DNA of 64,000 nt from Stenotrophomonas_A sp035629025 (lineage in GTDB: Bacteria; Pseudomonadota; Gammaproteobacteria; Xanthomonadales; Xanthomonadaceae): assembly GCA_035629025.1 (NCBI GenBank), contig DASPIU010000063.1:1-64000 (forward strand), written 5' to 3'. Position numbers and translations under genes: made by a program. The notes beneath the pieces were generated by a model. The model had not been told where the DNA came from, searched no databases, and saw nothing but the letters and a program-made list of their open reading frames with translations. Each line of letters starts with the position of its first letter. Within the stretch, counting starts at the first letter, position 1. Below are positions 34,867-43,140 of this stretch, in pieces.

Positions 34867-35856
34867 GTGCACCCGCCCGCCCTCGCGCTGGTAGCGGGCG
34901 AGCCGGCGGGCATCGGGCCGGAGCTTTGCATCCGGCTCGCACAGCAGCCGCGCACTGACTGCCGGCTGCTCGCCTTCGCCGACCCCGACAACCTCGCCCA
35001 GGCCGCCCATGCCCTGGGCCTGCCGTTTCGCGCGCTGCCGCCCGACGCCCTCCCTGCCCGGCCCGGCGACCTCGCCGTGCAGCCGGTTGCCCTGGCCCGA
35101 CCCAGTCGCTTCGGCGAGCCCGACCCGGCCAACGCCGCCGCCGTGATCGCGGCCCTGCGCGCTGGCGCGGCGGCCTGCCTGGAAGGGCGGCTGGACGGCA
35201 TCGTCACCGGCCCGGTGCACAAGGCGGTGATCAACGAAGGCGGCATTGCCTATACCGGCACCACCGAGCTGCTGGCCGAACAGGCCGGCACCGACGTGGT
35301 GATGATGCTGGCCAACGACATCGTCCGCGTCGCCCTGGTTACCACCCACCTGCCCCTGCGCGCGGTGGCCGATGCGGTGACCGGCGCGGCGCTGACGCGG
35401 TGCCTGGAGATCACCTGGCAGGCGCTGCGTGGGCAGTTCGGCCTGGCCGCGCCGCGCATCGCCGTGCTCGGGCTCAACCCGCATGCCGGCGAGGGCGGGC
35501 ATCTGGGCCGCGAGGAACTGGACGTGATGATCCCCGTGCTCGATGCGCTGCGTGCGCGCGGCATGGACCTGAGCGGCCCGCTGCCGGCTGACACCGCGTT
35601 CCTGCCGCAGAAGCTGCGCGGTTTCGATGCGGTGGTCGCGATGTACCACGACCAGGGCCTGCCGGTACTCAAGTACAGCGGCTTTGAGCAGGCAGTGAAC
35701 ATCACCCTCGGCCTGCCCTACCCGCGCGTGGCCGTGGACCATGGCACCGCGCTGGACCTGGCCGGACGCGGCGTGGCCGATCCTTCCAGCCTGTTGGCGG
35801 CCACTTCGCTATGTGCGCGGCTGGCCGCCGCGCGCAGGGCCTCGCGCGCGGCGTGA
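34867..35856 (+). CDS. pdxA: 4-hydroxythreonine-4-phosphate dehydrogenase
   Basis: PdxA oxidises 4-phosphohydroxy-L-threonine in the DXP-dependent pathway to pyridoxal 5'-phosphate. The 329-residue protein shows GEPAGIGPELC at the N terminus, VTGPVHKAVINEGGIAYTGT, the LNPHAGEGGHLGREE metal-ligand segment and MYHDQGLPVLKY near the C terminus, which together define the family. The start is a GTG at 34867, 3 bp after surA, which suggests coupling. The C-terminal 20 residues are Arg/Ala-rich. The NAD and zinc sites look intact. Confidence 0.95.
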   Translation: MHPPALALVAGEPAGIGPELCIRLAQQPRTDCRLLAFADPDNLAQAAHALGLPFRALPPDALPARPGDLAVQPVALARPSRFGEPDPANAAAVIAALRAGAAACLEGRLDGIVTGPVHKAVINEGGIAYTGTTELLAEQAGTDVVMMLANDIVRVALVTTHLPLRAVADAVTGAALTRCLEITWQALRGQFGLAAPRIAVLGLNPHAGEGGHLGREELDVMIPVLDALRARGMDLSGPLPADTAFLPQKLRGFDAVVAMYHDQGLPVLKYSGFEQAVNITLGLPYPRVAVDHGTALDLAGRGVADPSSLLAATSLCARLAAARRASRAA

Positions 35857-35911
35857 GCCGGAAGTGGCGGGATTCCGCCGCAATCCACGCTGCAACCTCT
35901 AGAATTTCCCG

Positions 35912-36724
35912 ATGACCCGTCCGCTTTCTCCCCCGCCGGCTTCCGGTTTCAGTGTCCCGGCGAAGAAGTCGCTGGGCCAGCACTTCCTGGCCGACCGCCA
36001 TTACATCGACCGCATTGTCCAGGCCGTGGACCCGAAGCCGGGCCAGCGCCTGGTCGAGATCGGCCCGGGCCAGGGCGCGATCACCCTGCCGTTGCTGCGC
36101 CGCCATGGCGAGCTGACGGTGATCGAGTTCGACCGCGACCTGATTGCCCCGCTCACCGCCGCCGCCGCGCCGCTGGGCGAGCTGACGATCATCCACCGCG
36201 ACGTGCTGTCGGTGGATTTCACCGCGCTGGCCGCGGGCACACCGATTCGCCTGGTTGGCAACCTGCCGTACAACATTTCCTCGCCGATCCTGTTCCATGC
36301 CCTGGACCACGCCGCCGCCGTGGCCGACATGCACTTCATGCTGCAGAAGGAAGTGGTCGACCGCATGGCCGCCGCCCCCGGCAGCAAGGTCTATGGCCGC
36401 CTCAGCGTGATGCTGCAGGCCTGGTGCGAGGTGACCTCGCTGTTCGTGGTGCCGCCGGGCGCGTTCCGGCCGCCGCCCAAGGTGGATTCGGCGGTGGTGC
36501 GGCTGGTGCCGCGCCCCGCTGCCGAAGTCGGCATCCGCGACCGCGCGCGCTTTGCCGACGTGGTGCGCGCCGCCTTCGGCCAGCGCCGCAAGACCTTGCG
36601 CAATGCGCTGTCCACCGTCTGCGATGCACGCCATTTCGAGGCAGCCGGGGTCCGCGCCGATGCGCGGGCCGAGCAGCTGGAAGTGGCCGATTTCATCCGC
36701 CTGGCCAATGTGGACGTGGCTTGA
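35912..36724 (+). CDS. rsmA: 16S rRNA N6,N6-dimethyladenosine transferase RsmA (KsgA)
   Basis: RsmA dimethylates A1518 and A1519 in the 3' end of 16S rRNA. The 270-residue protein has the SLGQHFLADRHYIDRIV N-terminal motif, the SAM motif VEIGPGQGAITLPLL, the NLPYNISSPILFHAL catalytic motif and the C-terminal helical domain with QRRKTLRNAL. Length agrees with E. coli KsgA. It follows pdxA by 55 bp. A TAGAAT at 35900-35905 just upstream could be a secondary promoter. Resistance to kasugamycin through loss of this gene is known in E. coli; here the gene is intact. Confidence 0.96.
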   Translation: MTRPLSPPPASGFSVPAKKSLGQHFLADRHYIDRIVQAVDPKPGQRLVEIGPGQGAITLPLLRRHGELTVIEFDRDLIAPLTAAAAPLGELTIIHRDVLSVDFTALAAGTPIRLVGNLPYNISSPILFHALDHAAAVADMHFMLQKEVVDRMAAAPGSKVYGRLSVMLQAWCEVTSLFVVPPGAFRPPPKVDSAVVRLVPRPAAEVGIRDRARFADVVRAAFGQRRKTLRNALSTVCDARHFEAAGVRADARAEQLEVADFIRLANVDVA

Positions 36725-36758
36725 CGTGACCTCAATGCCGTTTGCTTACACTGACCCC

Positions 36759-37142
36759 ATGCCACGCCCCCCGCGCTACGAGATCCAGGTCGAGGTGAGG
36801 CCGCGGTTCCTGGACGATCCCAATGCCGCCCTGCAGGGCCGGTATGCGTTCGCCTATGACATCCGCATCGTCAACACCGGCGACATCGGTGCACGCCTGG
36901 TGGCGCGGCACTGGGAAATCGATCACGGCAATGGTCGCGTCGAGCATGTGGATGGCGAAGGCGTGGTCGGCGAACAGCCCTGGCTGCGGCCGGGCGAGGA
37001 CTTCCGCTACACCTCGGCGGTGCTGCTGGATACCGACGACGGGCTGATGCAGGGCCACTACGAGCTGGTGGCCGACGACGGCACCGCCTTCACCGCCGCG
37101 ATCGCCGCCTTCGTGCTGGCGACGCCCCGGACCTTGCACTGA
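36759..37142 (+). CDS. apaG: ApaG-domain protein
   Basis: ApaG is a small beta-sandwich protein of the CO2+/Mg2+ efflux-associated family. The start at ATG 36759 gives exactly 127 residues, the xanthomonad length; ATG 36735 would add eight. The conserved GRYAFAYDIRIVNTG, RHWEIDHGNGRVEHVDGEGV and VGEQPWLRPGEDFRYTS segments are strong. It lies between rsmA and apaH as in E. coli. Its biochemical role is not settled, though Mg2+/Co2+ resistance phenotypes are reported for the family. Confidence 0.95.
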   Translation: MPRPPRYEIQVEVRPRFLDDPNAALQGRYAFAYDIRIVNTGDIGARLVARHWEIDHGNGRVEHVDGEGVVGEQPWLRPGEDFRYTSAVLLDTDDGLMQGHYELVADDGTAFTAAIAAFVLATPRTLH

Positions 37143-37155
37143 TGGGGGCCCGGGC

Positions 37156-38151
37156 ATGAGCGTGTGGGCCATCGGCGACCTGCAGGGCTGCTACGACGTC
37201 ACCCAGCGCCTGCTGGAGAAGATCCGCTTCGACCCGGCCAGCGACCGGCTGTGGTTCTGCGGCGATCTGGTCAACCGCGGTGGGCAGTCGCTGGAGACGC
37301 TGCGGCTGGTGCATTCGTTGCGCGAGCAGAGTGTGGTGGTGCTGGGCAACCACGATCTGTCGCTGCTGGCGGTGGGCGCGCGCTCGGAAGAAGAGCAGCG
37401 CAAGGTCAACCCGGATCTGTTGCGGGTGGTGCAGGCCGAGGATCGCGACGTGCTGCTGGACTGGCTGCGGATGCAGAAGCTGGTGCACGTGGACCGCGCG
37501 CTGGGCTGGATGATGGTGCATGCGGGGCTGGCGCCGAAGTGGACGACGCAGTTGGCGGAGAAGCATGCGCGCGAGGTCGAACAGCAGTTGCAGGGCAATG
37601 CGTATCGCAAGCTGTTGCGCAACATGTACGGCGACCGCCCGGGCTGGTCGCCGGGGTTGAGTGGGCACGACCGCAGCCGCGCGATCATCAATCTGCTGAC
37701 ACGGATGCGCTATTGCACGCCGCGCGGACGCATCGCGACCGAGGACAAGGGCACGCCGGGGACCCAGGCACAGGGCCTGTATCCGTGGTTCGAGGTACCG
37801 GGGCGCGTCGAGCGTGACCTGAAGATCGTGTGCGGGCATTGGTCGACACTGGGCCTGACGATCACCCAGGGCGTGCACGCGATCGACACTGGCGCGGTAT
37901 GGGGCGGCAAGTTGACGGCCTTGCAGCTGGACACGGAAGAATTGCGCGTGGTGCAGGTGCCGGGTCGTGAAGTGCAGGGCCCGCCGCCGGTGGCGCGGGC
38001 GCCGCGGCCGCCGCGCGAGGGCAATCGTGGTGGTGGTGGGCAGGGCCAAGGCCAGGGTCGCCAGCACGGCCAGGAGCGGCAGCGGCGCGAGCGGCAGGGG
38101 CCGCGCGCGCCTGCGGATGCGGGTGGTGCGGCGGGAGAGGCTGCGGAATAG
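37156..38151 (+). CDS. apaH: Symmetrical bis(5'-nucleosyl)-tetraphosphatase with extended basic tail
   Basis: ApaH hydrolyses Ap4A and similar dinucleotides to ADP and removes Np4 caps from RNA. The metallophosphatase motifs GDLQGCYD (7-14), CGDLVNRGG and GNHDLSLLA are intact, with the HAGLAPKW and GHWSTLG motifs downstream. The core ends near residue 276. The remaining 55 residues form a Gly/Gln/Arg-rich tail (RGGGGQGQGQG then RQHGQERQRRERQ), unlike the short E. coli end, which suggests an RNA-binding or disordered extension. It is the last gene of lptD-surA-pdxA-rsmA-apaG-apaH. folA lies downstream and convergent, as in E. coli, with a small ORF between. Confidence 0.95.
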   Translation: MSVWAIGDLQGCYDVTQRLLEKIRFDPASDRLWFCGDLVNRGGQSLETLRLVHSLREQSVVVLGNHDLSLLAVGARSEEEQRKVNPDLLRVVQAEDRDVLLDWLRMQKLVHVDRALGWMMVHAGLAPKWTTQLAEKHAREVEQQLQGNAYRKLLRNMYGDRPGWSPGLSGHDRSRAIINLLTRMRYCTPRGRIATEDKGTPGTQAQGLYPWFEVPGRVERDLKIVCGHWSTLGLTITQGVHAIDTGAVWGGKLTALQLDTEELRVVQVPGREVQGPPPVARAPRPPREGNRGGGGQGQGQGRQHGQERQRRERQGPRAPADAGGAAGEAAE

Positions 38152-38452
38152 GTGGCCGTGGGCCTGGCGCCGGAATGGCTGATGGCTGATGCCGGAATTC
38201 CTGATGGCTGATGGCTGATGCCACGCCTGATGTCTGCTGGGTGCACTGTGGGAGCGGCTTCAGCCGCGACCGCCATCTGCCAGATCGCGACTCCGCTCGT
38301 CGGGGCAGAAGCCCCTCCTACAACGGCCCCAGCCATGTACACCTGCACCGACAGGCGTTCCCCGCATCAGGTACGACTGATCTCATATTCGCCGCGTCGG
38401 CTCACCGCTAGCCTCAACTGCAGCACCCATCGCCTCGTGGAGCAGTTCGCCG
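38152..38452. repeat. Intergenic region after apaH: tandem repeats and two REP-like elements
   Basis: This 301-bp stretch carries no clear gene. From about 38174 to 38230 a short GATGGCT unit recurs several times. A REP-like copy lies at 38242-38271 (TGCACTGTGGGAGCGGCTTC followed by AGCCGCGACC) and a diverged one at about 38299-38324 (GTCGGGGCAGAAGCCCCTCC then TACAAC). They are inverted relative to each other, so the region resembles a decayed paired REP. No terminator with a T-run was seen. Confidence 0.65.
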
Positions 38453-38635
38453 ATGACCAGACATCTCCCCGTCCCTGCGCTACTTTTCGCATTGCTGTTC
38501 GGCGTATTCGTAACCGGCTACTACAGCGGCAAGGCACTGGCGCTGCGCGACAACAAGAAGGACAACCCGTCAGCGCAAGGGCTGGACAAGGCAAAACCGC
38601 GTACGGAGAACCCCGACCGCCGCAGCCCGGCGTAA
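38453..38635 (+). CDS. Small membrane-anchored hypothetical protein
   Basis: A 60-residue ORF with one hydrophobic segment at residues 7-25 (VPALLFALLFGVFVTGYY), then a basic, polar tail of 30 residues. The ATG at 38453 has a GGAG 11 nt upstream, a poor spacing. It lies between apaH and folA, ends 9 bp before the convergent folA stop, and follows a run of intergenic repeats. I do not recognise the family. It may be a real small inner-membrane protein, but the evidence is limited to length, a clean hydrophobic segment and coding-like composition. Confidence 0.4.
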   Translation: MTRHLPVPALLFALLFGVFVTGYYSGKALALRDNKKDNPSAQGLDKAKPRTENPDRRSPA

Positions 38636-38644
38636 CCGCCCCCC

Positions 38645-39157
38645 CTACCCCCGCCGCTGATACTCCACAAACTCGAACGCAAACGCATGCCGCGCATCCG
38701 CTGCATGCGCCTGGCGCGATACCTCATGCCATTGCGCCGGGTCCCACTCGGGGAACCACGCGTCCGCATCATCAATGGCGGTATCGACAAAGGTGACCTG
38801 CAATACGTCGGCCAAGGGCAGCCACTGCCAGTAGATCTCGCCGCCGCCAATCACGCATAACTCGCCCGCCTCCAGCTCGGCGCTCACGGCCAGCGCCTGC
38901 TCCACCGTGGCCACCGCGCGCATGCCCTCGAACGGAGCAACGTTGGAGCGGGTCATCACCAGGTTGGGACGCCCGGGCAGTGCGCGGCCCAGCGACTGCG
39001 CGGTGCGGCGGCCCATCAGCACGGGCTTGCCGAGGGTCAGCGCCTTGAAATGCTTGAGGTCGTCGGGCAGGTGCCAGGCCAATGCGTTGTCGCGGCCGAT
39101 CGCACGCTGGCGATCCATCGCCACCACCAGACTGATGCGCGGGCCGGCCGTGGCCAT
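38645..39157 (-). CDS. folA: Dihydrofolate reductase
   Basis: DHFR regenerates tetrahydrofolate from dihydrofolate with NADPH, closing the thymidylate cycle. The 170-residue protein has ISLVVAMDRQRAIGRDNALAWHLPDD with the Trp-His-Leu-Pro loop and active-site aspartate, LMGRRTAQSLGRALPGRPN for NADPH, and VIGGGEIYWQWLP. The length is usual for a bacterial DHFR. It starts 5 bp after the thyA stop and is the last gene of a minus-strand unit (lgt-thyA-folA). Coupling of thyA and folA is common because ThyA produces dihydrofolate. The core substitutions of trimethoprim resistance cannot be judged here. Confidence 0.96.
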   Translation of the reverse strand: MATAGPRISLVVAMDRQRAIGRDNALAWHLPDDLKHFKALTLGKPVLMGRRTAQSLGRALPGRPNLVMTRSNVAPFEGMRAVATVEQALAVSAELEAGELCVIGGGEIYWQWLPLADVLQVTFVDTAIDDADAWFPEWDPAQWHEVSRQAHAADARHAFAFEFVEYQRRG

Positions 39158-39162
39158 CGCGC

Positions 39163-39957
39163 TCAGACCGCCACCGGCGCCTTGATCGCCGGGTGCGGGT
39201 CGTAGTCTTCGATGCTGATGTCTTCGTAGCGGAAGCCGAACAGGTCGGTGACAGCCGGGTTCAGGCGCAGCTTCGGCAACGGCCGCGGCGCACGGGTCAG
39301 CTGTTCGCGCGCCTGTTCAAAATGATTCGAGTACAGGTGCGCATCGCCAAGGGTGTGGACGAAATCGCCCACGCCCAGGCCAGTGGCCTGCGCCACCATG
39401 TGCGTCAGCAACGCGTAGCTGGCGATGTTGAACGGCACGCCCAGGAAGATGTCGCCGCTGCGCTGGTACAACTGGCAGCTGAGCTTGCCGTCGACCACGT
39501 AGAACTGGAACAGGCTGTGGCACGGCATCAGGGCCATCTGCGGCAGCTCGGCCACGTTCCAGGCGCTGATCACCAGGCGCCGCGAGTCCGGGTTGCGCTT
39601 GATCTCGTCCACCAGCCACTGCATCTGGTCGATGTGCCCGCCCTTGCCGTCGGGCCAGCGCCGCCATTGCTTGCCGTAGACCGGGCCGAGTTCGCCGTTC
39701 TCGTCAGCCCACTCGTCCCAGATGCTGACCTTGTTTTCCTTCAGGTAGGCGACGTTGGTGTCGCCCTGCAGGAACCACAGCAGCTCATGCACGATCGAGC
39801 GCAGGTGCAGCTTCTTGGTGGTGACCAGCGGAAAGCCAGCGTTGAGGTCGAAGCGCATCTGCCAGCCAAACACGCTGCGCGTGCCGGTACCGGTGCGGTC
39901 GGACTTCTCCGCGCCGTGTTCGAGCACGTGCTGCAGCAGGTCCAGGTAGGGCTTCAT
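39163..39957 (-). CDS. thyA: Thymidylate synthase
   Basis: ThyA methylates dUMP to dTMP using methylene-tetrahydrofolate. The 264-residue length equals E. coli ThyA and the catalytic cysteine is at C146 in the motif LMPCHSLFQFYV, the same position. Other conserved runs are SDRTGTGTRSVFGWQMRFDL, KQWRRW and QRSGDIFLGVPFNIASYALL. I chose ATG 39957, which overlaps the lgt stop by four bases (ATGA), so translation is coupled to lgt. folA follows immediately. Confidence 0.97.
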   Translation of the reverse strand: MKPYLDLLQHVLEHGAEKSDRTGTGTRSVFGWQMRFDLNAGFPLVTTKKLHLRSIVHELLWFLQGDTNVAYLKENKVSIWDEWADENGELGPVYGKQWRRWPDGKGGHIDQMQWLVDEIKRNPDSRRLVISAWNVAELPQMALMPCHSLFQFYVVDGKLSCQLYQRSGDIFLGVPFNIASYALLTHMVAQATGLGVGDFVHTLGDAHLYSNHFEQAREQLTRAPRPLPKLRLNPAVTDLFGFRYEDISIEDYDPHPAIKAPVAV

Positions 39958-40838
39958 GCGTTCTTCTCCGCCACGGCCAGCGGCGCCGGCTGCAGCACCG
40001 GCGCGCGCCGCGACAGCCACAGCAGCCACAGGCCAAGCGCGATCAGCGGCAGGCTGAGAATCTGCCCGCGGGTCAGCCAGCCGAAGGCCACATAGATGCC
40101 GTTGTCGGGCATGCGCACGAATTCCACCGCGAAGCGGAACACGCCGTACAGCAGTGCGAACATTCCGGAGACTGCGTAGCGCGCACGTGGGCGGGCCGAG
40201 TACAGCCACAGCACCACGAACATCACCACGCCTTCCAGGAAGGCTTCGTACAACTGCGAGGGATGCCGCGCCAATGCGTTGAGCGCACCGCTGGCGTACT
40301 GCGCTTGCAGCTGCTCCCACGGCAGGTCCTGCAGCGCGCGCTCGGCACGCGGGAAGATCACGCCCCAGTCGCTGCCGGTGTACTTGCCCCACAACTCACC
40401 GCCGACGAAGTTGCCGAGGCGGCCGAAGCCCAGGCCCAGCGGTACCAGCGGAGCAACGAAGTCCATCACGTCGAAGAAGTGCAGCTGCTGGCGCCGCACC
40501 CACCACAGGCAGCCGGCGAGCACACCGAGCAGGCCGCCGTGGAAGCTCATGCCGCCTTCCCACACCTTGAACAGGATCAGCGGGTTGGCCAGGAACGCAT
40601 CGAAGGCATAGAACAGCATGTAGCCGACGCGGCCGCCGATGACCACGCCCAGCATCGCGTAGAACAGCAGGTCGGAAAAGCCGTTCATGTCCACGCCGGG
40701 CAGGCGCCCGGCGCGGATGCGCGAGCGCCCCAGCCACCAGGCGCTGAAGAACGCCAGCAGGTACATCAACCCATACCAGTGCACCTGCACCGGGCCGAGC
40801 GAGAAGGCGATGGGGTCGATGTGGTGGAGATAGATCAC
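39954..40838 (-). CDS. lgt: Prolipoprotein diacylglyceryl transferase
   Basis: Lgt transfers the diacylglyceryl group from phosphatidylglycerol to the lipobox cysteine of prolipoproteins, in the inner membrane. The 294-residue protein has about seven transmembrane segments and the Lgt signature GRLGNFVGGE (139-148). A second conserved region is KVWEGGMSFHGGLLGVL with the essential histidine, and the C-terminal RHPSQLYEAF. At least two lipoproteins in this window (LemA and the 140-residue protein) would be its substrates. It overlaps thyA and lies 46 bp after a TPM-domain gene on the same strand. Confidence 0.96.
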   Translation of the reverse strand: MIYLHHIDPIAFSLGPVQVHWYGLMYLLAFFSAWWLGRSRIRAGRLPGVDMNGFSDLLFYAMLGVVIGGRVGYMLFYAFDAFLANPLILFKVWEGGMSFHGGLLGVLAGCLWWVRRQQLHFFDVMDFVAPLVPLGLGFGRLGNFVGGELWGKYTGSDWGVIFPRAERALQDLPWEQLQAQYASGALNALARHPSQLYEAFLEGVVMFVVLWLYSARPRARYAVSGMFALLYGVFRFAVEFVRMPDNGIYVAFGWLTRGQILSLPLIALGLWLLWLSRRAPVLQPAPLAVAEKNA

Positions 40839-40884
40839 GAGGCGGGCCCGCAGGAACGAAGCGCTATTCTGCCACCGGCAGCGG

Positions 40885-41376
40885 TCAGCCGAGGAACCGT
40901 GGACGGTTCGGCAGTTCGTCCGCGTTCGGCTGGCCGGGCGCGGCGGGATAATGTTCGGCGATCAGCGAGGACACCGCCTCGATCGCCTCCACCACCGCGC
41001 GCACCGGTTCGCGCGCCTGCAACTGCCCCTGCATGCGCCGGCAGATCTCCTGCCATTGCGCGGGCGACACGCGGCCGTGCAGCCCGCGGTCGGCCACGAT
41101 CTCGATGGCGTGGTCGGCCAGCAGCAGGTAGATCAGCACGCCGTTGTTGGCGTGGGTGTCCCAGGTGCGCAGCTGCGCGAAGGCGGCCTCGGCGCGCTGC
41201 CGCGGCGTCACCCCCGCCCACAGCGCGGCCAGGGCCAGGTCGGCTTCCACCGCGAACATCACCTCGCCACTATGGCGCTGTTCGCCGGCGGCAATGGCCT
41301 GGGTGATCGCGTCGAGCGCGTCGGGCGGGAACAGCTTGCGCGCGGTTGGCGCGAACAGATGGCGGAACCAGCGCAT
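40885..41376 (-). CDS. TPM-domain protein (short, membrane-tethered type unclear)
   Basis: The 163-residue protein matches the TPM (PF04536-type) domain, which occurs in photosystem II repair factor TLP18.3 and related bacterial proteins. Visible motifs are GEVMFAVEADLAL, WDTHANNGVLIYLLLADHAIEIVADRGLHGRV and ICRRMQGQLQAREPVRAVVEAIEAV. It lacks a signal peptide and the Gly-rich tail of its neighbour. The start ATG 41376 overlaps the stop of the longer TPM gene by one base (TGATG); a GTG one codon earlier is possible. It is third in the lemA-TPM-TPM unit. Its function is unknown. Confidence 0.85.
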   Translation of the reverse strand: MRWFRHLFAPTARKLFPPDALDAITQAIAAGEQRHSGEVMFAVEADLALAALWAGVTPRQRAEAAFAQLRTWDTHANNGVLIYLLLADHAIEIVADRGLHGRVSPAQWQEICRRMQGQLQAREPVRAVVEAIEAVSSLIAEHYPAAPGQPNADELPNRPRFLG

Positions 41377-42332
41377 CACCAGCTCCCCGAGGCGCCACCG
41401 CCTCCGGAAGAACCGCCGCCGCCGCCCCAGCCGCCGCCACCAAATCCGCCGCCACCGCCGAAGCCACCACCGCCGCCAAATCCACCAAAGCCGCCACCCA
41501 GCCCGCCACCGCCCCAGCCACCCCAGCCGCCCTGGCGGACGACGCGGCCCGGCGTGGCCGAGGTCAGGCCGAGGAACAAGCCAATCAGCCCGGCCAGGCC
41601 ACTGGCGAACACCAGCGAGGTCAGCAGCAATGCCGCGCCCGCCGCGGCACCACCGCTGAGCAGGGCGCGCAATGGTCGCGGTGCGCGCGCGAACACGCCG
41701 CGCGCGACGCTGGCGGCAATGAAGCCGACAAACAGCGCCACCAGCCAGCCGCCGCCATTGCCGCGGCGCTCGCCGGCCGGGTTGTCGGCCACCGGCGCGG
41801 GCAGCGGTTCGCCATCGATCAGCTTGACCAGCATGCCGGTCGCCTCGTTGATGCCACCGGCGTAATCGCCGCTGCGGAAGCGCGGCACCATGTACTCCTG
41901 GATGATGCGGTTGGCGATCGCATCGGGGATCGCCCCTTCCAGGCCATAACCGGGCTGGATGCGCACGCGCCGGTCATCCTTGGCCACGACCAGCAGCACC
42001 GCATCGTCCACGCCCTTGCGCCCGAGCTTCCACTGATCGAACACGCGCTGGGTATACGGCGCGATGTCCTCCGGCGCGGTGCTTGGCACCACCAGCACCT
42101 GCAGCTGGCTGCCCTTGCGCTGCTGCAGGGCCAGGGCCTGCTGTTCGAGCTGGCTGCGCTGGGCCGCGTCGAGCGTGCCGGTGGTGTCGACCACCGGCGA
42201 ATCCAGCGGCGGGATCGGCGCCAGTTCCTGCGCCAGCGCCGGTACCGCGAGCAGCGCCAGCAGCAATCCGGCCGCCAGCGACATGCGGCCGACGCCCGGC
42301 AGCCAACGCAGCGCGCGCGCCCTCAACTCCAC
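41376..42332 (-). CDS. TPM-domain protein with glycine-rich C-terminal tail (YgcG-like)
   Basis: A 318-residue exported protein with a signal peptide (about residues 17-35, SLAAGLLLALLAVPALAQ) and a TPM domain (VVDTTGTLDAAQRSQLEQQA, then VDDAVLLVVAKDDRRVRIQPGYGLEG). Two hydrophobic segments, VALFVGFIAASVARGVF and ALLLTSLVFASGLAGLIGLFLGL, follow, and a C-terminal tail of about 50 residues is almost pure Gly with Trp, Phe and Ser (repeats of GGFGG and GGWGGG). I chose GTG 42332, 10 bp after the lemA stop, because it gives the signal peptide a basic leader; ATG 42284 is an alternative. The lemA-TPM pairing is conserved in many bacteria, function unknown. Confidence 0.85.
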   Translation of the reverse strand: MELRARALRWLPGVGRMSLAAGLLLALLAVPALAQELAPIPPLDSPVVDTTGTLDAAQRSQLEQQALALQQRKGSQLQVLVVPSTAPEDIAPYTQRVFDQWKLGRKGVDDAVLLVVAKDDRRVRIQPGYGLEGAIPDAIANRIIQEYMVPRFRSGDYAGGINEATGMLVKLIDGEPLPAPVADNPAGERRGNGGGWLVALFVGFIAASVARGVFARAPRPLRALLSGGAAAGAALLLTSLVFASGLAGLIGLFLGLTSATPGRVVRQGGWGGWGGGGLGGGFGGFGGGGGFGGGGGFGGGGWGGGGGSSGGGGASGSW

Positions 42333-42342
42333 GGCGCGGGGC

Positions 42343-42996
42343 TCAGTTGCCCGGCTGCGGTTGCGGCGGCGGAGTCTGCTGCGGCTGCGCTTGCGGCGGC
42401 GTGGCGGGCGGCGTCGGGGTGCCGAAATCCACCGCCGGCGGCCGCGCCAGCTGCGCCTCGTTCTCCACGGTGAAGTTCGGCTTGGCCTTGTAGCCAAAGA
42501 TCTTCGCGGTGATCACCTGCGGGAAGGAACGGATGAAGGTGTTGTAGTCCTGCACCATCTGGATGTAGCGGCCACGCGCGACGGTGATGCGGTTCTCGGT
42601 GCCTTCCAGCTGCGCCTGCAGGTCGCGGAAATTCTGGTTGGACTGCAGCTGCGGATAGGCCTCGCTGACCACCATCAGGCGGCTCAACGCACTGCCCAGT
42701 TCGCCCTGCGCCTGCTGGAACTGCTGCAGCGAGGCCGGGTCGTCGGCGTTGACCTGGATCTGCCCGACGCGCGAACGCGCATTGGTGACCTCGGTCAGCA
42801 CGCGCTCTTCCTGCTGCGCGTAGCCCTTGACCGTGTTGACCAGATTGGGGATCAGGTCGGCGCGGCGCTGGTACTGGTTGAGCACCTCCGACCAGCCGGC
42901 CTTGACCTGTTCGTCCTTCTGCTGGATGGCGTTGTAGCCACAGCCGGACAGGGTCGCGGCGAGCACGAGCAGCAACAAGGAACGCAACAACGACAT
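42343..42996 (-). CDS. LemA-family lipoprotein
   Basis: The 217-residue protein is a LemA-family member with lipobox LSGC (cysteine 19), then the conserved LemA core QVKAGWSEVLNQYQRRADLIPNLVNTVKGYA and the helical repeat region to about residue 180. The C-terminal 35 residues are Pro/Gln-rich. LemA proteins are mostly alpha-helical, with the N terminus out. I chose ATG 42996, giving the signal peptide directly; the frame upstream is open but not family-like. It starts a minus-strand unit lemA-TPM-TPM-lgt-thyA-folA. Confidence 0.9.
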   Translation of the reverse strand: MSLLRSLLLLVLAATLSGCGYNAIQQKDEQVKAGWSEVLNQYQRRADLIPNLVNTVKGYAQQEERVLTEVTNARSRVGQIQVNADDPASLQQFQQAQGELGSALSRLMVVSEAYPQLQSNQNFRDLQAQLEGTENRITVARGRYIQMVQDYNTFIRSFPQVITAKIFGYKAKPNFTVENEAQLARPPAVDFGTPTPPATPPQAQPQQTPPPQPQPGN

Positions 42997-43140
42997 GGCA
43001 CATCTCCGGTGCGGAACGGGTTGGACGGCCAGCTTGCCATGGCCGAAGTTAAACCGCATTCACCACTGGGCATCGGCCGCAACCGGTGCCATGCGGCCGC
43101 TGCCCAAAGGCACCGGCCGCCGCTGTTCACCCGCGGCCGC

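Noticed and set aside
33544..35742. 732-residue minus-strand frame opposite surA/pdxA
   Set aside because: Shadow of conserved operon genes.
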